DNA of 64,000 nt from Lederbergia graminis (GTDB lineage: Bacteria; Bacillota; Bacilli; Bacillales; Bacillaceae_C): assembly GCF_042655485.1 (NCBI RefSeq), contig NZ_JBHSMC010000029.1, forward strand, positions 151,818-215,817, given 5' to 3'. Below the pieces are notes generated by a model, which did no database searches, was not told where the DNA came from, and saw only the letters and a list, made by a program, of their open reading frames with translations. The position numbers and the translations under genes are program-made. Of this stretch, positions 54,249 to 62,889 are shown piece by piece (position 1 is the first letter of the stretch; each line of letters starts with the position of its first letter).

Positions 54249-54830
54249 TTATTTTCCACAACCATTTAATAAAAGTCGTTGAACAGCTGGTGCTAATTCT
54301 ACTAAATCATATTTTTGTTCATTAATAACCCAGTTTGTGATAATTTCATCAATTGTACCGAATATCATTTGTCTTGTTAGTCTAACATCCACTATTTGAG
54401 TAAACTCATTACGTTCTATGCCATATTTTATTACTTCATCCACTACAAATAAGTAGTCCTTTAAAACATCGTTGATTTTTTGTCTTAATTCTTTATTAGA
54501 TTGTCTTAGTTCTAGTTGTGTAATGATTGCTAACTTCGGATTTTCACTTAAATTTTTAAAGTGATGTTCAATTAATACTAGTAATTTTTCAGAAGCCGTT
54601 TCTTTTTTTTCAATCTCTTCTGTTATCTTGTGTACAAACATACCCATTTTTTCACGAAATACAGAGATTAAAATATCTTCTTTATTATGGAAGTAAAGAT
54701 AAATAGTTCCATCAGCTACACCTGCTTGTTTTGCTATTTTTGAAACTTGTGACTGATGGAATCCGTTTTCGGCAATGACAATGACAGCCGCATCGATAAT
54801 TTGCATATATTTGGGCTTATTACGTTTCAT
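54249..54830 (-). CDS. fadR: TetR-family fatty acid degradation regulator FadR
   Basis: 193 residues. The N-terminal TetR helix-turn-helix reads IIDAAVIVIAENGFHQSQVSKIAKQAGVADGTIYLYFHNKEDIL, close to B. subtilis FadR (YsiA). That protein represses beta-oxidation genes and is released by long-chain acyl-CoA. A perfect FadR box lies 27 bases before its start. The MITE and a GC-rich repeat-like block now separate it from lcfA, which precedes it in the B. subtilis operon. Confidence 0.94.
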   Translation of the reverse strand: MKRNKPKYMQIIDAAVIVIAENGFHQSQVSKIAKQAGVADGTIYLYFHNKEDILISVFREKMGMFVHKITEEIEKKETASEKLLVLIEHHFKNLSENPKLAIITQLELRQSNKELRQKINDVLKDYLFVVDEVIKYGIERNEFTQIVDVRLTRQMIFGTIDEIITNWVINEQKYDLVELAPAVQRLLLNGCGK

Positions 54831-54856
54831 GTTAACACCACTTTTCCATTGTTAAC

Positions 54857-54874
54857 TGAATGAGTATTCATTCA
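54857..54874. promoter_or_regulatory. FadR operator
   Basis: TGAATGAGTATTCATTCA matches TGAATGANTANTCATTCA exactly. It predicts self-regulation of fadR and the genes downstream (fadB, etfB, etfA). Confidence 0.88.
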
Positions 54875-54914
54875 TCATTCTATGACGGAAATCCTATTTC
54901 ATTCCTAAATGAAA

Positions 54915-55103
54915 AGCTCTGTTAATCTCTGTTGTTGATTTTCGCTCCTGTACACTCGCTTTCCGCGGGCACGTCCTCAGCTAACTTGGCAAAGAAAACC
55001 GCTTTGCCAAGTGGATCTTCGGCTCGTACTGTTCCCGCAGGAGTCTCGTGTACATCCGCTACAATCAACTAAATTGTTAACAACAATGAACTTTAACAGA
55101 GCC
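54915..55103 (-). mobile_element. ISL3-like MITE, copy 2
   Basis: 189 bp with terminal repeats AGCTCTGTTAA and TTAACAGAGCC. It is flanked by the perfect 8-bp direct repeat AAATGAAA (54907-54914 and 55104-55111). In reverse complement it aligns along its whole length with the copy at 3002-3199, with few differences and one 12-base gap. It has no open frame of its own that I trust. It interrupts the space between lcfA and fadR. Confidence 0.85.
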
Positions 55104-55111
55104 AAATGAAA

Positions 55112-55133
55112 AAAGAGCCAAGAACGGCTCTTT
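55112..55133. terminator. Small bidirectional hairpin downstream of lcfA
   Basis: AAAGAGCC pairs with GGCTCTTT around AAGAAC. It may be a second terminator after lcfA. The match to the MITE end (GGCTCT) suggests that it could be the older insertion target. Confidence 0.5.
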
Positions 55134-55138
55134 CAGAT

Positions 55139-55300
55139 TGTCTCAACATGCTCGTGAGTGTAATATCCGGCGACTTTTTCAATTATGAAAGAATCACAAA
55201 AGAAAAATCGTTATAATTTCCGCATCAGGGGCATGGTTCCGGGGGCATTCGGCAAGCCTCCTCGTAGCCTCGGGCTCCTGCAGGTCTCGCCCTTAATGCT
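55139..55300. other. GC-rich repeat-like block between lcfA and fadR
   Basis: A non-coding stretch with TTGTCTCAACATG at one end and a GC-rich middle (GGCATGGTTCCGGGGGCATT, CTCGTAGCCTCGGGCTCC) unlike the AT-rich surroundings. The composition and TGTCTCAAC end recall the dispersed repeats of this window, but only one copy is present here. I see no gene in it. Confidence 0.4.
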
Positions 55301-55301
55301 A

Positions 55302-55344
55302 AGACTGTAGACTAATTCGATTTTGTTGAGTACGTCTACAGTCT
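55302..55344 (-). terminator. lcfA terminator
   Basis: AGACTGTAGAC pairs perfectly with GTCTACAGTCT over a 21-base loop, 14 bases past the lcfA stop. No strong U-run follows. Confidence 0.5.
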
Positions 55345-55358
55345 GAAAGAGAATTTTC

Positions 55359-57056
55359 CTATTCTAATATCTTTGTTTCTTCTTGTTTTTTCCTTTCTTC
55401 TTCTACAAGTACTCTTCGTAGTATTTTTCCAACAGCTGTTTTAGGAAGCTCTTTGCGAAATTCGTATATTTTCGGAACCTTATATGCAGCCAGATTCTTT
55501 CGTGCAAATTCATCTAATTCTTTTTCGGTTATATTAGACCCGTCTTTTAAAACGATAAATGCCTTCACAGTTTCACCACGATACGCATCAGGAACTCCAA
55601 CTACTACTAGTTCCTGAATATCAGGATGTTCGTATAAAACATCCTCTACTTCACGAGGATAAATATTAAACCCTCCAGCAATTATCATATCTTTCTTTCG
55701 ATCCACTACATAAAAATAACCTTCCTCGTCCATATACCCCATATCTCCTGTATAGAGCCAACCATCTTTTAAGGTTTCAGCGGTATCATCAGGACGATTC
55801 CAATATCCTTTCATTACTTGTGGTCCTTTTACAACAATTTCACCAATCTCATTTGGTGCTGCTTCCTCACCAGTTTCAGCAGATATAATCTTTGCATCTG
55901 TATCAGGCCAAGGAACACCTATGCTTCCTTTCACACGCTCTTTACCATAAATAAAATTCGCATGTGTTACCGGTGAAGATTCGGTTAAACCATAGCCTTC
56001 TACCAGTTTTCCACCTGTAACTTCTTCAAATTTTTGTTGCACTTCGATTGGTAGTGGAGCAGAACCACTAATACATGATTCAATTGATGTTAGGTCATAT
56101 TTGCTTAAATCAGGATGATTTAACAAGCCGATATAAATCGTTGGTGCACCTGGAAAAATGGTTGGACGTTGCTTATGAATTGTTTTCAATGTTGTTTCTA
56201 CTTCAAATTTAGGTAGAAGAATCATTTTATATCCTTGCATAACTGCCAAAATTAAGACTGTGGTCATCCCATATACGTGGAAAAAAGGAAGCAAACCTAA
56301 TATTTTTTCTTCCCCTTTTTTGGCATTGTATAACCATGCATCACAGGCAGTTGCATTAGCAATTAGATTCTTATGAGTGAGCATTACTCCTTTTGGATGT
56401 CCGGTCGTTCCACCCGTGTATTGTAAAAGTGCTAAATCATTTTCAAAATCAAATTCTATCCTATGTGGTTCAGGTTGCGAGACGGACATTATTTTTTTAA
56501 AGAGATGGATATTACCTTCATGCTTTAATTGCACTACTATTCCTGTTTGCTTTTTTTGAATAAATGGGTAAAGAAGATTCTTTGGAAATGGTAGGTAATC
56601 TTTGATAGCGGTAATGATAACATGATCCAATTTCGTATGCTTCAATACTTTGGATATACGGGGGTACAAAATGTCTAATGAGATTATTGCTTTAGCTCTT
56701 GAGTCATTAATTTGATATTCTAATTCTCGTTCTGTATATAATGGATTTGTTTGGACTACTATTCCGCCAGCATATAAAATACCGTAATAACTTATTACTC
56801 CTTGAGGACTATTAGGCAGCATAATTGCTACACGATCACCTTTTTTAATACCGATACTAATTAAATAATTGGATAGTCTTAAGGCACTTTCATACACTTG
56901 ACGATATGTCATCTCTTTGCCCATAAAATGGACAGCCACTTTATCCGGGTATTTTCGAGCTGCTTCGGTTAGATAAGTTTGGACTGGTTTCTCTTCATAA
57001 TCCAGCGTTGTTGGTATTGATTCGGGATAAAGCTTTAACCAAGGCTTCGCTTCCAT
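55359..57056 (-). CDS. lcfA: Long-chain fatty acid CoA ligase
   Basis: 565 residues, AMP-dependent synthetase family. The phosphate-binding loop is YTGGTTGHPKGVMLTH; later motifs are EGYGLTESSPVTH, WLYTGDMGYMDEEGYFYVVDRKKDMI and the catalytic Lys in LPKTAVGKILRR. It activates fatty acids to acyl-CoA for beta-oxidation. The ATG follows AAGGGGGGATTGA. In B. subtilis it heads the lcfA-fadR-fadB-etfB-etfA operon; here terminator-like stems and a MITE separate it from fadR. No clear FadR box was seen upstream of it. Confidence 0.95.
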   Translation of the reverse strand: MEAKPWLKLYPESIPTTLDYEEKPVQTYLTEAARKYPDKVAVHFMGKEMTYRQVYESALRLSNYLISIGIKKGDRVAIMLPNSPQGVISYYGILYAGGIVVQTNPLYTERELEYQINDSRAKAIISLDILYPRISKVLKHTKLDHVIITAIKDYLPFPKNLLYPFIQKKQTGIVVQLKHEGNIHLFKKIMSVSQPEPHRIEFDFENDLALLQYTGGTTGHPKGVMLTHKNLIANATACDAWLYNAKKGEEKILGLLPFFHVYGMTTVLILAVMQGYKMILLPKFEVETTLKTIHKQRPTIFPGAPTIYIGLLNHPDLSKYDLTSIESCISGSAPLPIEVQQKFEEVTGGKLVEGYGLTESSPVTHANFIYGKERVKGSIGVPWPDTDAKIISAETGEEAAPNEIGEIVVKGPQVMKGYWNRPDDTAETLKDGWLYTGDMGYMDEEGYFYVVDRKKDMIIAGGFNIYPREVEDVLYEHPDIQELVVVGVPDAYRGETVKAFIVLKDGSNITEKELDEFARKNLAAYKVPKIYEFRKELPKTAVGKILRRVLVEEERKKQEETKILE

Positions 57057-57237
57057 TCAATCCCCCCCTTATCTTAGAGAAAACCGTTAGACAGTAAATG
57101 TATTACAATCAACTTGAAGTGAATGTATTTGTTTAGGTATTTTCAACTATAATAATTTCCTCTATTACATGATAATCGAAACAGTCGATAATTATTCTTG
57201 TATTCCCTGTAATCTGTTGGAAAAAAACAATAAAAAA

Positions 57238-57255
57238 AAGCTGCCGAGGCAGCTT
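57238..57255 (-). terminator. Terminator after the 26-residue peptide gene
   Basis: AAGCTGC-CGAG-GCAGCTT, then TTTTTTTATTGTTTTTTT on the minus strand. It begins right after the stop codon of the small reading frame. Confidence 0.88.
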
Positions 57256-57256
57256 A

Positions 57257-57337
57257 TTACACAGTTATTAAAAAAATGATCCCACATAATAAAAATAATC
57301 CACAAACAACAAATAATATTTTTGCTAAAGTTTCCAA
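57257..57337 (-). CDS. Tiny hydrophobic membrane peptide
   Basis: 26 residues from TTG 57337, with the ribosome binding site AGGGAGGATC overlapping the stop of the DUF350 gene. It begins METLAKILFVVC and is almost wholly hydrophobic, long enough for one membrane helix, ending IIFLITV. A strong terminator follows at once, so it is the last gene of the unit. I do not recognise a family. The good ribosome site, translational coupling and composition support it; such a short frame could still be chance. Confidence 0.55.
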   Translation of the reverse strand: METLAKILFVVCGLFLLCGIIFLITV

Positions 57338-57347
57338 TTGATCCTCC

Positions 57348-57755
57348 CTAATGTATTCCTGCTCCAATCACATAGGACAATCCAATCGATATAATCATCG
57401 AGAGAAATCCTACAGCACGATTATTTTTCGCAATTTCATTATCAACATTGAATTTTGGCATTAAAAATTCGAAAATAAAATAGCCTGTTAATAATAAAAA
57501 GAAACCAAATACTCCCCAACCTACCATGACCAACAGGCTGTCATGATGGAGGATGGAATGTCTAAATACATTGGCAATACCGAAAATTTTTCCTCCTGTC
57601 GCCATCGCAACAGCAACGTTTCCGCTCTTGATTTCTTCCCAATTATTATACTTTGTGACAAGTTCAAAGATAAATAAAAATAAAATTATACATAGGACAG
57701 TAACACTATAATAACCTGCTGTTTGAACAAATGAGTTTTGCCAAAAAGAGTCCAA
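57348..57755 (-). CDS. yshE: DUF350 membrane protein (YshE)
   Basis: 135 residues with four membrane helices (SVTVLCIILFLFIFELV, AVAMATGGKIFGIANVF, VMVGWGVFGFFLLLTGYFIF, VGFLSMIISIGLSYVIGAGI). DUF350 proteins are often near glutathionylspermidine-synthase-like genes or membrane-stress genes; here, as in B. subtilis, it lies between mutS2 and lcfA. The function is unknown. The following 26-residue peptide may be its partner. Confidence 0.85.
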   Translation of the reverse strand: MDSFWQNSFVQTAGYYSVTVLCIILFLFIFELVTKYNNWEEIKSGNVAVAMATGGKIFGIANVFRHSILHHDSLLVMVGWGVFGFFLLLTGYFIFEFLMPKFNVDNEIAKNNRAVGFLSMIISIGLSYVIGAGIH

Positions 57756-57793
57756 TTGAAATCACTCCCCTATACTTAAGTAAAGACGTATCG

Positions 57794-60151
57794 TTATTTA
57801 AACTCAACTACTGTTACGCCACTACCGCCTTCTCCAGCTTCTCCTAGTCTTATACGTTTTACAGAGCGATGTTGTTTCAAATATTCTGTAACTCCCGTAC
57901 GTAATGCTCCAGTTCCTTTCCCATGTATAATAGAAACTCGCGGATAATTAGCTAGCAATGCATCATCTATATATTTTTCAACTTGATGAATTGCATCCTC
58001 ATACCGTTCACCACGCAAGTCTAATTCTAATCCAACATGGTAATCGCGACCCTTTATCGTCGCTAAAGGTTTTGTTTCCTTCTTTTGTTCCGATTTTATG
58101 AATTGTAAATCTTTTTCATGGACTTTCATTTTCATAATACCTATTTGAACTTGCCATTCTTCATCACTAGTCTTTTCTAATAGGATTCCCTTTTGACCAA
58201 ATGAAAGAACTTTTACTTCATCACCAGGCTGGTAATCATGATTTTCTTGCTTTGTATTTTGCTGATTTTTTCCCTTATTTACTTTCGGTACAGCTTCTTC
58301 TAGCCTTCTTCTTGCCTCAATTAGCTCATGTTCCTTTATGCTCGCACCGCTTTGAAGACGCATTTCTCTTAAATCCTTCATCACATCTTCTGCTTCTGCT
58401 TTAGCACGATCAATTAACTTTGCTGCTTTTTCTTCTGCCTTTTCATATAACTCCTGCTTACGCTCATAAAATTCCATCATTTGTTTTTGCATATCACGAT
58501 GTAATTTCTCGGCATTTTTTAATAAATCGTGTGCCTCTTCATATTCATGTTCAGCATCTCGGCGACTTTTCTCAAGTGAGGCGATCATATTCTCTACTTC
58601 ATTCGTTTCTGTATCAATCATAGACTTTGCTGTATTAATGACACTTTCAGATAAACCGAGTTTTTTGGAAATTTCAAATGCATTACTTCTGCCAGGAACT
58701 CCTATTAATAAACGATATGTTGGTTGTAATGTTTCTACATCAAATTCGACACTTGCATTGATAACACCCTCACGATTATACCCATAAGCTTTTAGTTCAG
58801 GGTAATGAGTTGTTGCAATTACATGTGCACCTCTTTGATACACATCGTCTAGAATCGATATTGCAAGTGCAGCTCCTTCTTGTGGATCTGTTCCTGCTCC
58901 TAACTCATCAAAAAGTACCAAACTCTCGTGGTCAACATGCTTTAAAATATCTACAATATTGACCATATGAGAGGAAAAAGTACTCAAACTTTGTTCTATC
59001 GACTGTTCATCACCAATATCTGCAAAAACAGCTTTGAAAACTGCAACATCTGAGCCTTCTTGAGCAGGAATATGCAAGCCAGCTTGAGCCATCAATGTCA
59101 ATAAACCAACTGTTTTAAGTGTGATTGTTTTACCACCTGTGTTTGGCCCTGTAATGACCATCGTTGAATAGTCTGTTCCTAACGTAATATCATTCGCAAC
59201 TGCGCCATCTATTGGTAATAGAGGATGGCGTGCTTGATATAAACGTATTATACCTTCTTTGTTAATATTTGGTTTTGAAGAATGAGTCTTTTTCCCGAAA
59301 CGTGCCTTCGCAAACATGAAGTCTAATTCAGCTAAAATATCAACCATCCGATTTAAGTCATCAGCAAATTCCGCAACTGAAATTGTTAATACGCCTAGGA
59401 TACGATCGATTTCTTGCTTTTCTTTCATTTGTAATTCACGTAGGTCATTATTTAATTCTACGATTACTTGTGGTTCTATAAATAATGTTTGTCCTGATGA
59501 AGATTGATCGTGAACAATGCCACCGTAGTGTGCACGATATTCCTGTTTCACTGGAATAACGTAACGCTCATTACGAATGGTTACAATTGCATCAGAAAGC
59601 ATTTTTTGTGCATTTCGATTTCGAATAAGACTATCTAACTTTTCTTTAATTTTAGATTCCGTTCTACGATGTTGTTGGCGTATACTTCTTAATGCATCAC
59701 TTGCTGAATCTAATATTTCTCCACCTTCATCAATTGCTGCTTTAATCTCCTTCTCCAGATCTGCTAAAGGAGTGATCCCATTTACTTTTTCTTCTAATAT
59801 AGGTATATCAACTTCATTTTCTAGTAAGTCCTCTACAAATCGTTTCATGGAACGTCCAGCAGAAATTGTGCTAGCAGTTTGAATTAGTTCCAATGAATTA
59901 AGGACACCACCAATTACAGCTCTTTTTACATGTGGTTTAATATTATGGATTCCACTAAGCGGTGCATGTCCTTTTAAGCGAAGTACATGGGCTGCTTCAT
60001 CCGTTTCTGCTTGTAGTCGTACAACCTCTTCAAATGTTGTTGCTGGTTTTAATTGTTTAATTTTCTCCAATCCAAGTTCAGAAGAAGCGTATTCTTCCAG
60101 TTGTTGGATAATTTTCGTAAATTCAAGTGTTCGTAGTAATTTCTCATTCAT
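57794..60151 (-). CDS. mutS2: Endonuclease MutS2
   Basis: 785 residues from the ATG at 60151, equal to B. subtilis MutSB; a TTG extension to 60181 is also open. The clamp and ATPase domain contain Walker A TGPNTGGKT, ESLVLFDELGAGTDPQEG, and STFSSHM. A coiled coil (residues 520-620) and a C-terminal Smr nuclease domain (LDLRGERYEDAIHQVEKY, IIHGKGTGALRTGV) follow. It lacks a mismatch-recognition domain. Known roles are rescue of collided ribosomes and anti-recombination. It overlaps polX closely. Confidence 0.96.
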   Translation of the reverse strand: MNEKLLRTLEFTKIIQQLEEYASSELGLEKIKQLKPATTFEEVVRLQAETDEAAHVLRLKGHAPLSGIHNIKPHVKRAVIGGVLNSLELIQTASTISAGRSMKRFVEDLLENEVDIPILEEKVNGITPLADLEKEIKAAIDEGGEILDSASDALRSIRQQHRRTESKIKEKLDSLIRNRNAQKMLSDAIVTIRNERYVIPVKQEYRAHYGGIVHDQSSSGQTLFIEPQVIVELNNDLRELQMKEKQEIDRILGVLTISVAEFADDLNRMVDILAELDFMFAKARFGKKTHSSKPNINKEGIIRLYQARHPLLPIDGAVANDITLGTDYSTMVITGPNTGGKTITLKTVGLLTLMAQAGLHIPAQEGSDVAVFKAVFADIGDEQSIEQSLSTFSSHMVNIVDILKHVDHESLVLFDELGAGTDPQEGAALAISILDDVYQRGAHVIATTHYPELKAYGYNREGVINASVEFDVETLQPTYRLLIGVPGRSNAFEISKKLGLSESVINTAKSMIDTETNEVENMIASLEKSRRDAEHEYEEAHDLLKNAEKLHRDMQKQMMEFYERKQELYEKAEEKAAKLIDRAKAEAEDVMKDLREMRLQSGASIKEHELIEARRRLEEAVPKVNKGKNQQNTKQENHDYQPGDEVKVLSFGQKGILLEKTSDEEWQVQIGIMKMKVHEKDLQFIKSEQKKETKPLATIKGRDYHVGLELDLRGERYEDAIHQVEKYIDDALLANYPRVSIIHGKGTGALRTGVTEYLKQHRSVKRIRLGEAGEGGSGVTVVEFK

Positions 60152-60181
60152 GGAGTTAAATTCTCCCCTTTTTTGTTTCAA

Positions 60182-61900
60182 TCAATCATTTCTTTTAAGG
60201 AATTTAATAACATCTTCTTTGTTCATCGTATTTAGAACGGATGATGATTGTATCCATCCTTTTCGTGCAGTTGACACTCCGAGCCCCATAAAATTCAAAT
60301 TATTCATGTTATGAGCATCAGTATTAATCACAATTTTTACACCTTCTGCTTGGGCTTTCCTAACATACGCTGCTGTTAAATCTAATCTTTCTGGACTTGC
60401 ATTTAATTCAAGCGCTGTATTTGTATTTTTAGCCATTTCAATTAGCAAGTCAATATCAACATCATATCCATCTCTTTTTCCTAATCTTCTTCCAGTTGGA
60501 TGAGCAATGATATCAACATGTGGATTTTGCATTGCATTTTCTAATCTTTTCATTATTTTATCCCGAGATTGCGAAAAACTAGAATGAATAGAAGCAATGA
60601 CAATATCCAGTTCCGCTAGCACATCATCCTCATAATTTAGGCTTCCATCAGGAAGAATATCCATTTCCACACCAGATAGAATGAGTATATCATTATATTT
60701 TTCATTTAATTTACGAATTTCTTCATTTTGTTTTTTTAAGCGGTCAACTGTAAGACCATTTGCAACTTTTAAAAATTCAGAGTGATCCGTAATAGCCATG
60801 TATTGATAGCCTTTTTTCCGACATGCCTCCACCATCTGCTCCAGAGAGTGGGCTCCATCTGACCAAGTTGTATGCATATGGAGATCACCTTTGATATCTT
60901 CTAATGTGATCAATCCATAATCTTCTGTAAATACATCAACTTCTTTTCCATCTTCTCTTAATTCTGGCGGAATGTATGGTAAATTAAAATGCTGGAAAAA
61001 CTTTTGTTCGTTTTCAAACGTAAGAATTTCCCCCGTCTCTATAATTTCAACCCCATACTCATTAATCTTTTCACCACGATCTTTTGCAAGTTGGCGCATA
61101 CGCACATTGTGTTCTTTGGACCCAGTAAAATGGTGTAATGCAGTGGCAAATTCCGCTGGTTCTACGAGACGGAAATCTACTGATACACGGTAATTCCCCT
61201 CTAAAATTACGGATATCTTTGTATTACCGGTGGAAGTTGCTTCTTTACAGCCTTCTAGTGCTAGTAATTGTTCTTTTACTACTGCTGGACTTTCGGTTGC
61301 AATGATAAAATCTAAATCTTTCATCGTCTCTCGAACGCGTCGCAAACTACCAGCTCTTGAAAAATAGGAAATCTCTTGTATTTGTTTTAACGACTTTTCT
61401 AATTGTTCAGCGATAGGAAGCATGTAAGAGATTGGCAATCGTTCTGGTTGTGTACCTACTTGATGGATAGCTTCTAATATCTTTTTTTCTGTTTTCTTAC
61501 CAAATCCTTTTAGAGAAGCAACTTCACCTTTTTCGCAAGCATCTTTCAACATTTCTATATCTTCAATGCCTAGCTCTTTATAAAGCCTCGCAATCTTCTT
61601 TCCACCAAGACCAGGTAGTTGAAGTAATAATACTAACCCTTTTGGAACTTCAGCTTGTAACTGTTGTAATGTTGAGGAAGTCCCATTCTCTATAAATTCT
61701 TCGATAACTGTTGCTGTACCTTTTCCTATATTAGGGATAGTCGTAAAATCAGTAATCTCATCTAAACTTCGTTCATCTACTTCTAATGCATTTGCCGCTT
61801 TTCGAAATGCAGAAATTTTAAAAGAATTTTCTCCTTTTAGTTCCATATATATTGCAATTTGCTCTAGTAATCGGATTACATTCTTTTTGTCAATGGACAT
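60182..61900 (-). CDS. polX: DNA polymerase/3'-5' exonuclease PolX
   Basis: 572 residues. The N-terminal family X polymerase has helix-hairpin-helix segments (TIPNIGKGTATVIEEF, LPGLGGKKIARLYKELG, LKGFGKKTEKKILEAI) and the metal-binding aspartates in MKDLDFIIATE. The C-terminal PHP domain has GDLHMHTTWSDGAHSLEQM, SGVEMDIL, ASIHSSF and TDAHNMNN. It fills gaps in base excision repair. It is directly upstream of mutS2 and probably co-transcribed. Confidence 0.96.
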   Translation of the reverse strand: MSIDKKNVIRLLEQIAIYMELKGENSFKISAFRKAANALEVDERSLDEITDFTTIPNIGKGTATVIEEFIENGTSSTLQQLQAEVPKGLVLLLQLPGLGGKKIARLYKELGIEDIEMLKDACEKGEVASLKGFGKKTEKKILEAIHQVGTQPERLPISYMLPIAEQLEKSLKQIQEISYFSRAGSLRRVRETMKDLDFIIATESPAVVKEQLLALEGCKEATSTGNTKISVILEGNYRVSVDFRLVEPAEFATALHHFTGSKEHNVRMRQLAKDRGEKINEYGVEIIETGEILTFENEQKFFQHFNLPYIPPELREDGKEVDVFTEDYGLITLEDIKGDLHMHTTWSDGAHSLEQMVEACRKKGYQYMAITDHSEFLKVANGLTVDRLKKQNEEIRKLNEKYNDILILSGVEMDILPDGSLNYEDDVLAELDIVIASIHSSFSQSRDKIMKRLENAMQNPHVDIIAHPTGRRLGKRDGYDVDIDLLIEMAKNTNTALELNASPERLDLTAAYVRKAQAEGVKIVINTDAHNMNNLNFMGLGVSTARKGWIQSSSVLNTMNKEDVIKFLKRND

Positions 61901-62008
61901 TTGTTACTCACCAGCCGTTCATGATAATTCTAGTTTTATTCTATCAAATCATACGGATAAAAGACACAACAGCAAACTAGTACGCGAAACGAAAAAAGAA
62001 ACTCATGG

Positions 62009-62222
62009 ATAGGAGGATAAATAAAACAAAAAAACGAACTATCATTTGATTACAACTCATGATAGTTCGATTCTTCATTTTGTCTTTGATGTGTTATTCA
62101 AACAGGGTTGGACTCCCCACTATACTTAATGAAAAATTTCAGCGAAGTGTATTTTTGAAGCGGTAAAGTTACACTAGAATTGTTCGGATTTCCATCCGAT
62201 TTAATTGTTTTTGTCCCATCCT
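62009..62222 (-). repeat. Stop-proximal dispersed repeat, copy 4 (R4), with terminator hairpin
   Basis: It starts two bases after the cvpA stop. On the minus strand it reads GATGGGACAAAAAC, AAATCCGAACAAT, TTTACCGCTTCAAAAATAC, ACTTCGCTGAAAT, and then the hairpin CGAACTATC (62034-62042) / GATAGTTCG (62061-62069) followed on the minus strand by TTTTTTTGTTTTATTT. The inner GC-rich block is lost. It fills the gap between cvpA and polX; no gene is seen. Confidence 0.82.
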
Positions 62223-62223
62223 C

Positions 62224-62766
62224 TTATTTCTGAATATAATCAAGCCATATTTTTTTCAGTTCTGCAGAGAAATAAGGTGTTTTATTTAACATCCATTCTG
62301 CAATTGTTGATTTATCAATTAATGTTTGGATAGATTCAAGTGGTAATAGTGCTGTTATATATAGTAGGATAAAGACAAGTAAATACATCTCGATGAAGCC
62401 TAGAATTCCGCCTGCCCATAAGTTTAATGATTTTAATAAAGGTAGGCTAGCAACAATGTCTAATGCTGATCCAATGATAGCAAGTAATATACGAACAGCG
62501 ATAAAAATGATCACAAATGCGATAGCACGATAAAAAGATTCATCAAAGTTGGCAGAATCAAGAACCATCTTAACGGCACCACTTGCCTCAATGTCAGGAT
62601 ATGGAATCCATAATTTTAATTTAGGTGCAAGCTCATCATAATACAAATAAGCGACAATAAATGAGATGATAAAACCAATCATATGTATAAGTTGGAGGAT
62701 AAACCCTCTTCGAAAACCAATTAATAATCCAATTATTAATAATATTATTAAAGCTAAATCTAACAT
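62224..62766 (-). CDS. cvpA: CvpA-family membrane protein (YshB)
   Basis: 180 residues from the ATG at 62766, which begins MLDLALIILLIIGLLIG as in relatives; an ATG four codons earlier is also open. Four membrane helices. GFRRGFILQLIHMIGF is typical of CvpA/colicin V production proteins. In B. subtilis the gene is yshB, between polX and zapA. The function is unclear; roles in envelope integrity are reported in other bacteria. The usual zapA gene is absent between cvpA and rnhC here. Confidence 0.88.
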   Translation of the reverse strand: MLDLALIILLIIGLLIGFRRGFILQLIHMIGFIISFIVAYLYYDELAPKLKLWIPYPDIEASGAVKMVLDSANFDESFYRAIAFVIIFIAVRILLAIIGSALDIVASLPLLKSLNLWAGGILGFIEMYLLVFILLYITALLPLESIQTLIDKSTIAEWMLNKTPYFSAELKKIWLDYIQK

Positions 62767-62889
62767 ATTAATCCCCATTTCAATAGAATCCTATTGTATA
62801 TCATAGCATGAATAAAAAAAGATGGGAATAATTTGTCGGAAAATCACACAATAACAGACATATATTAAGTATAGAGAGGAAGAATCGTA

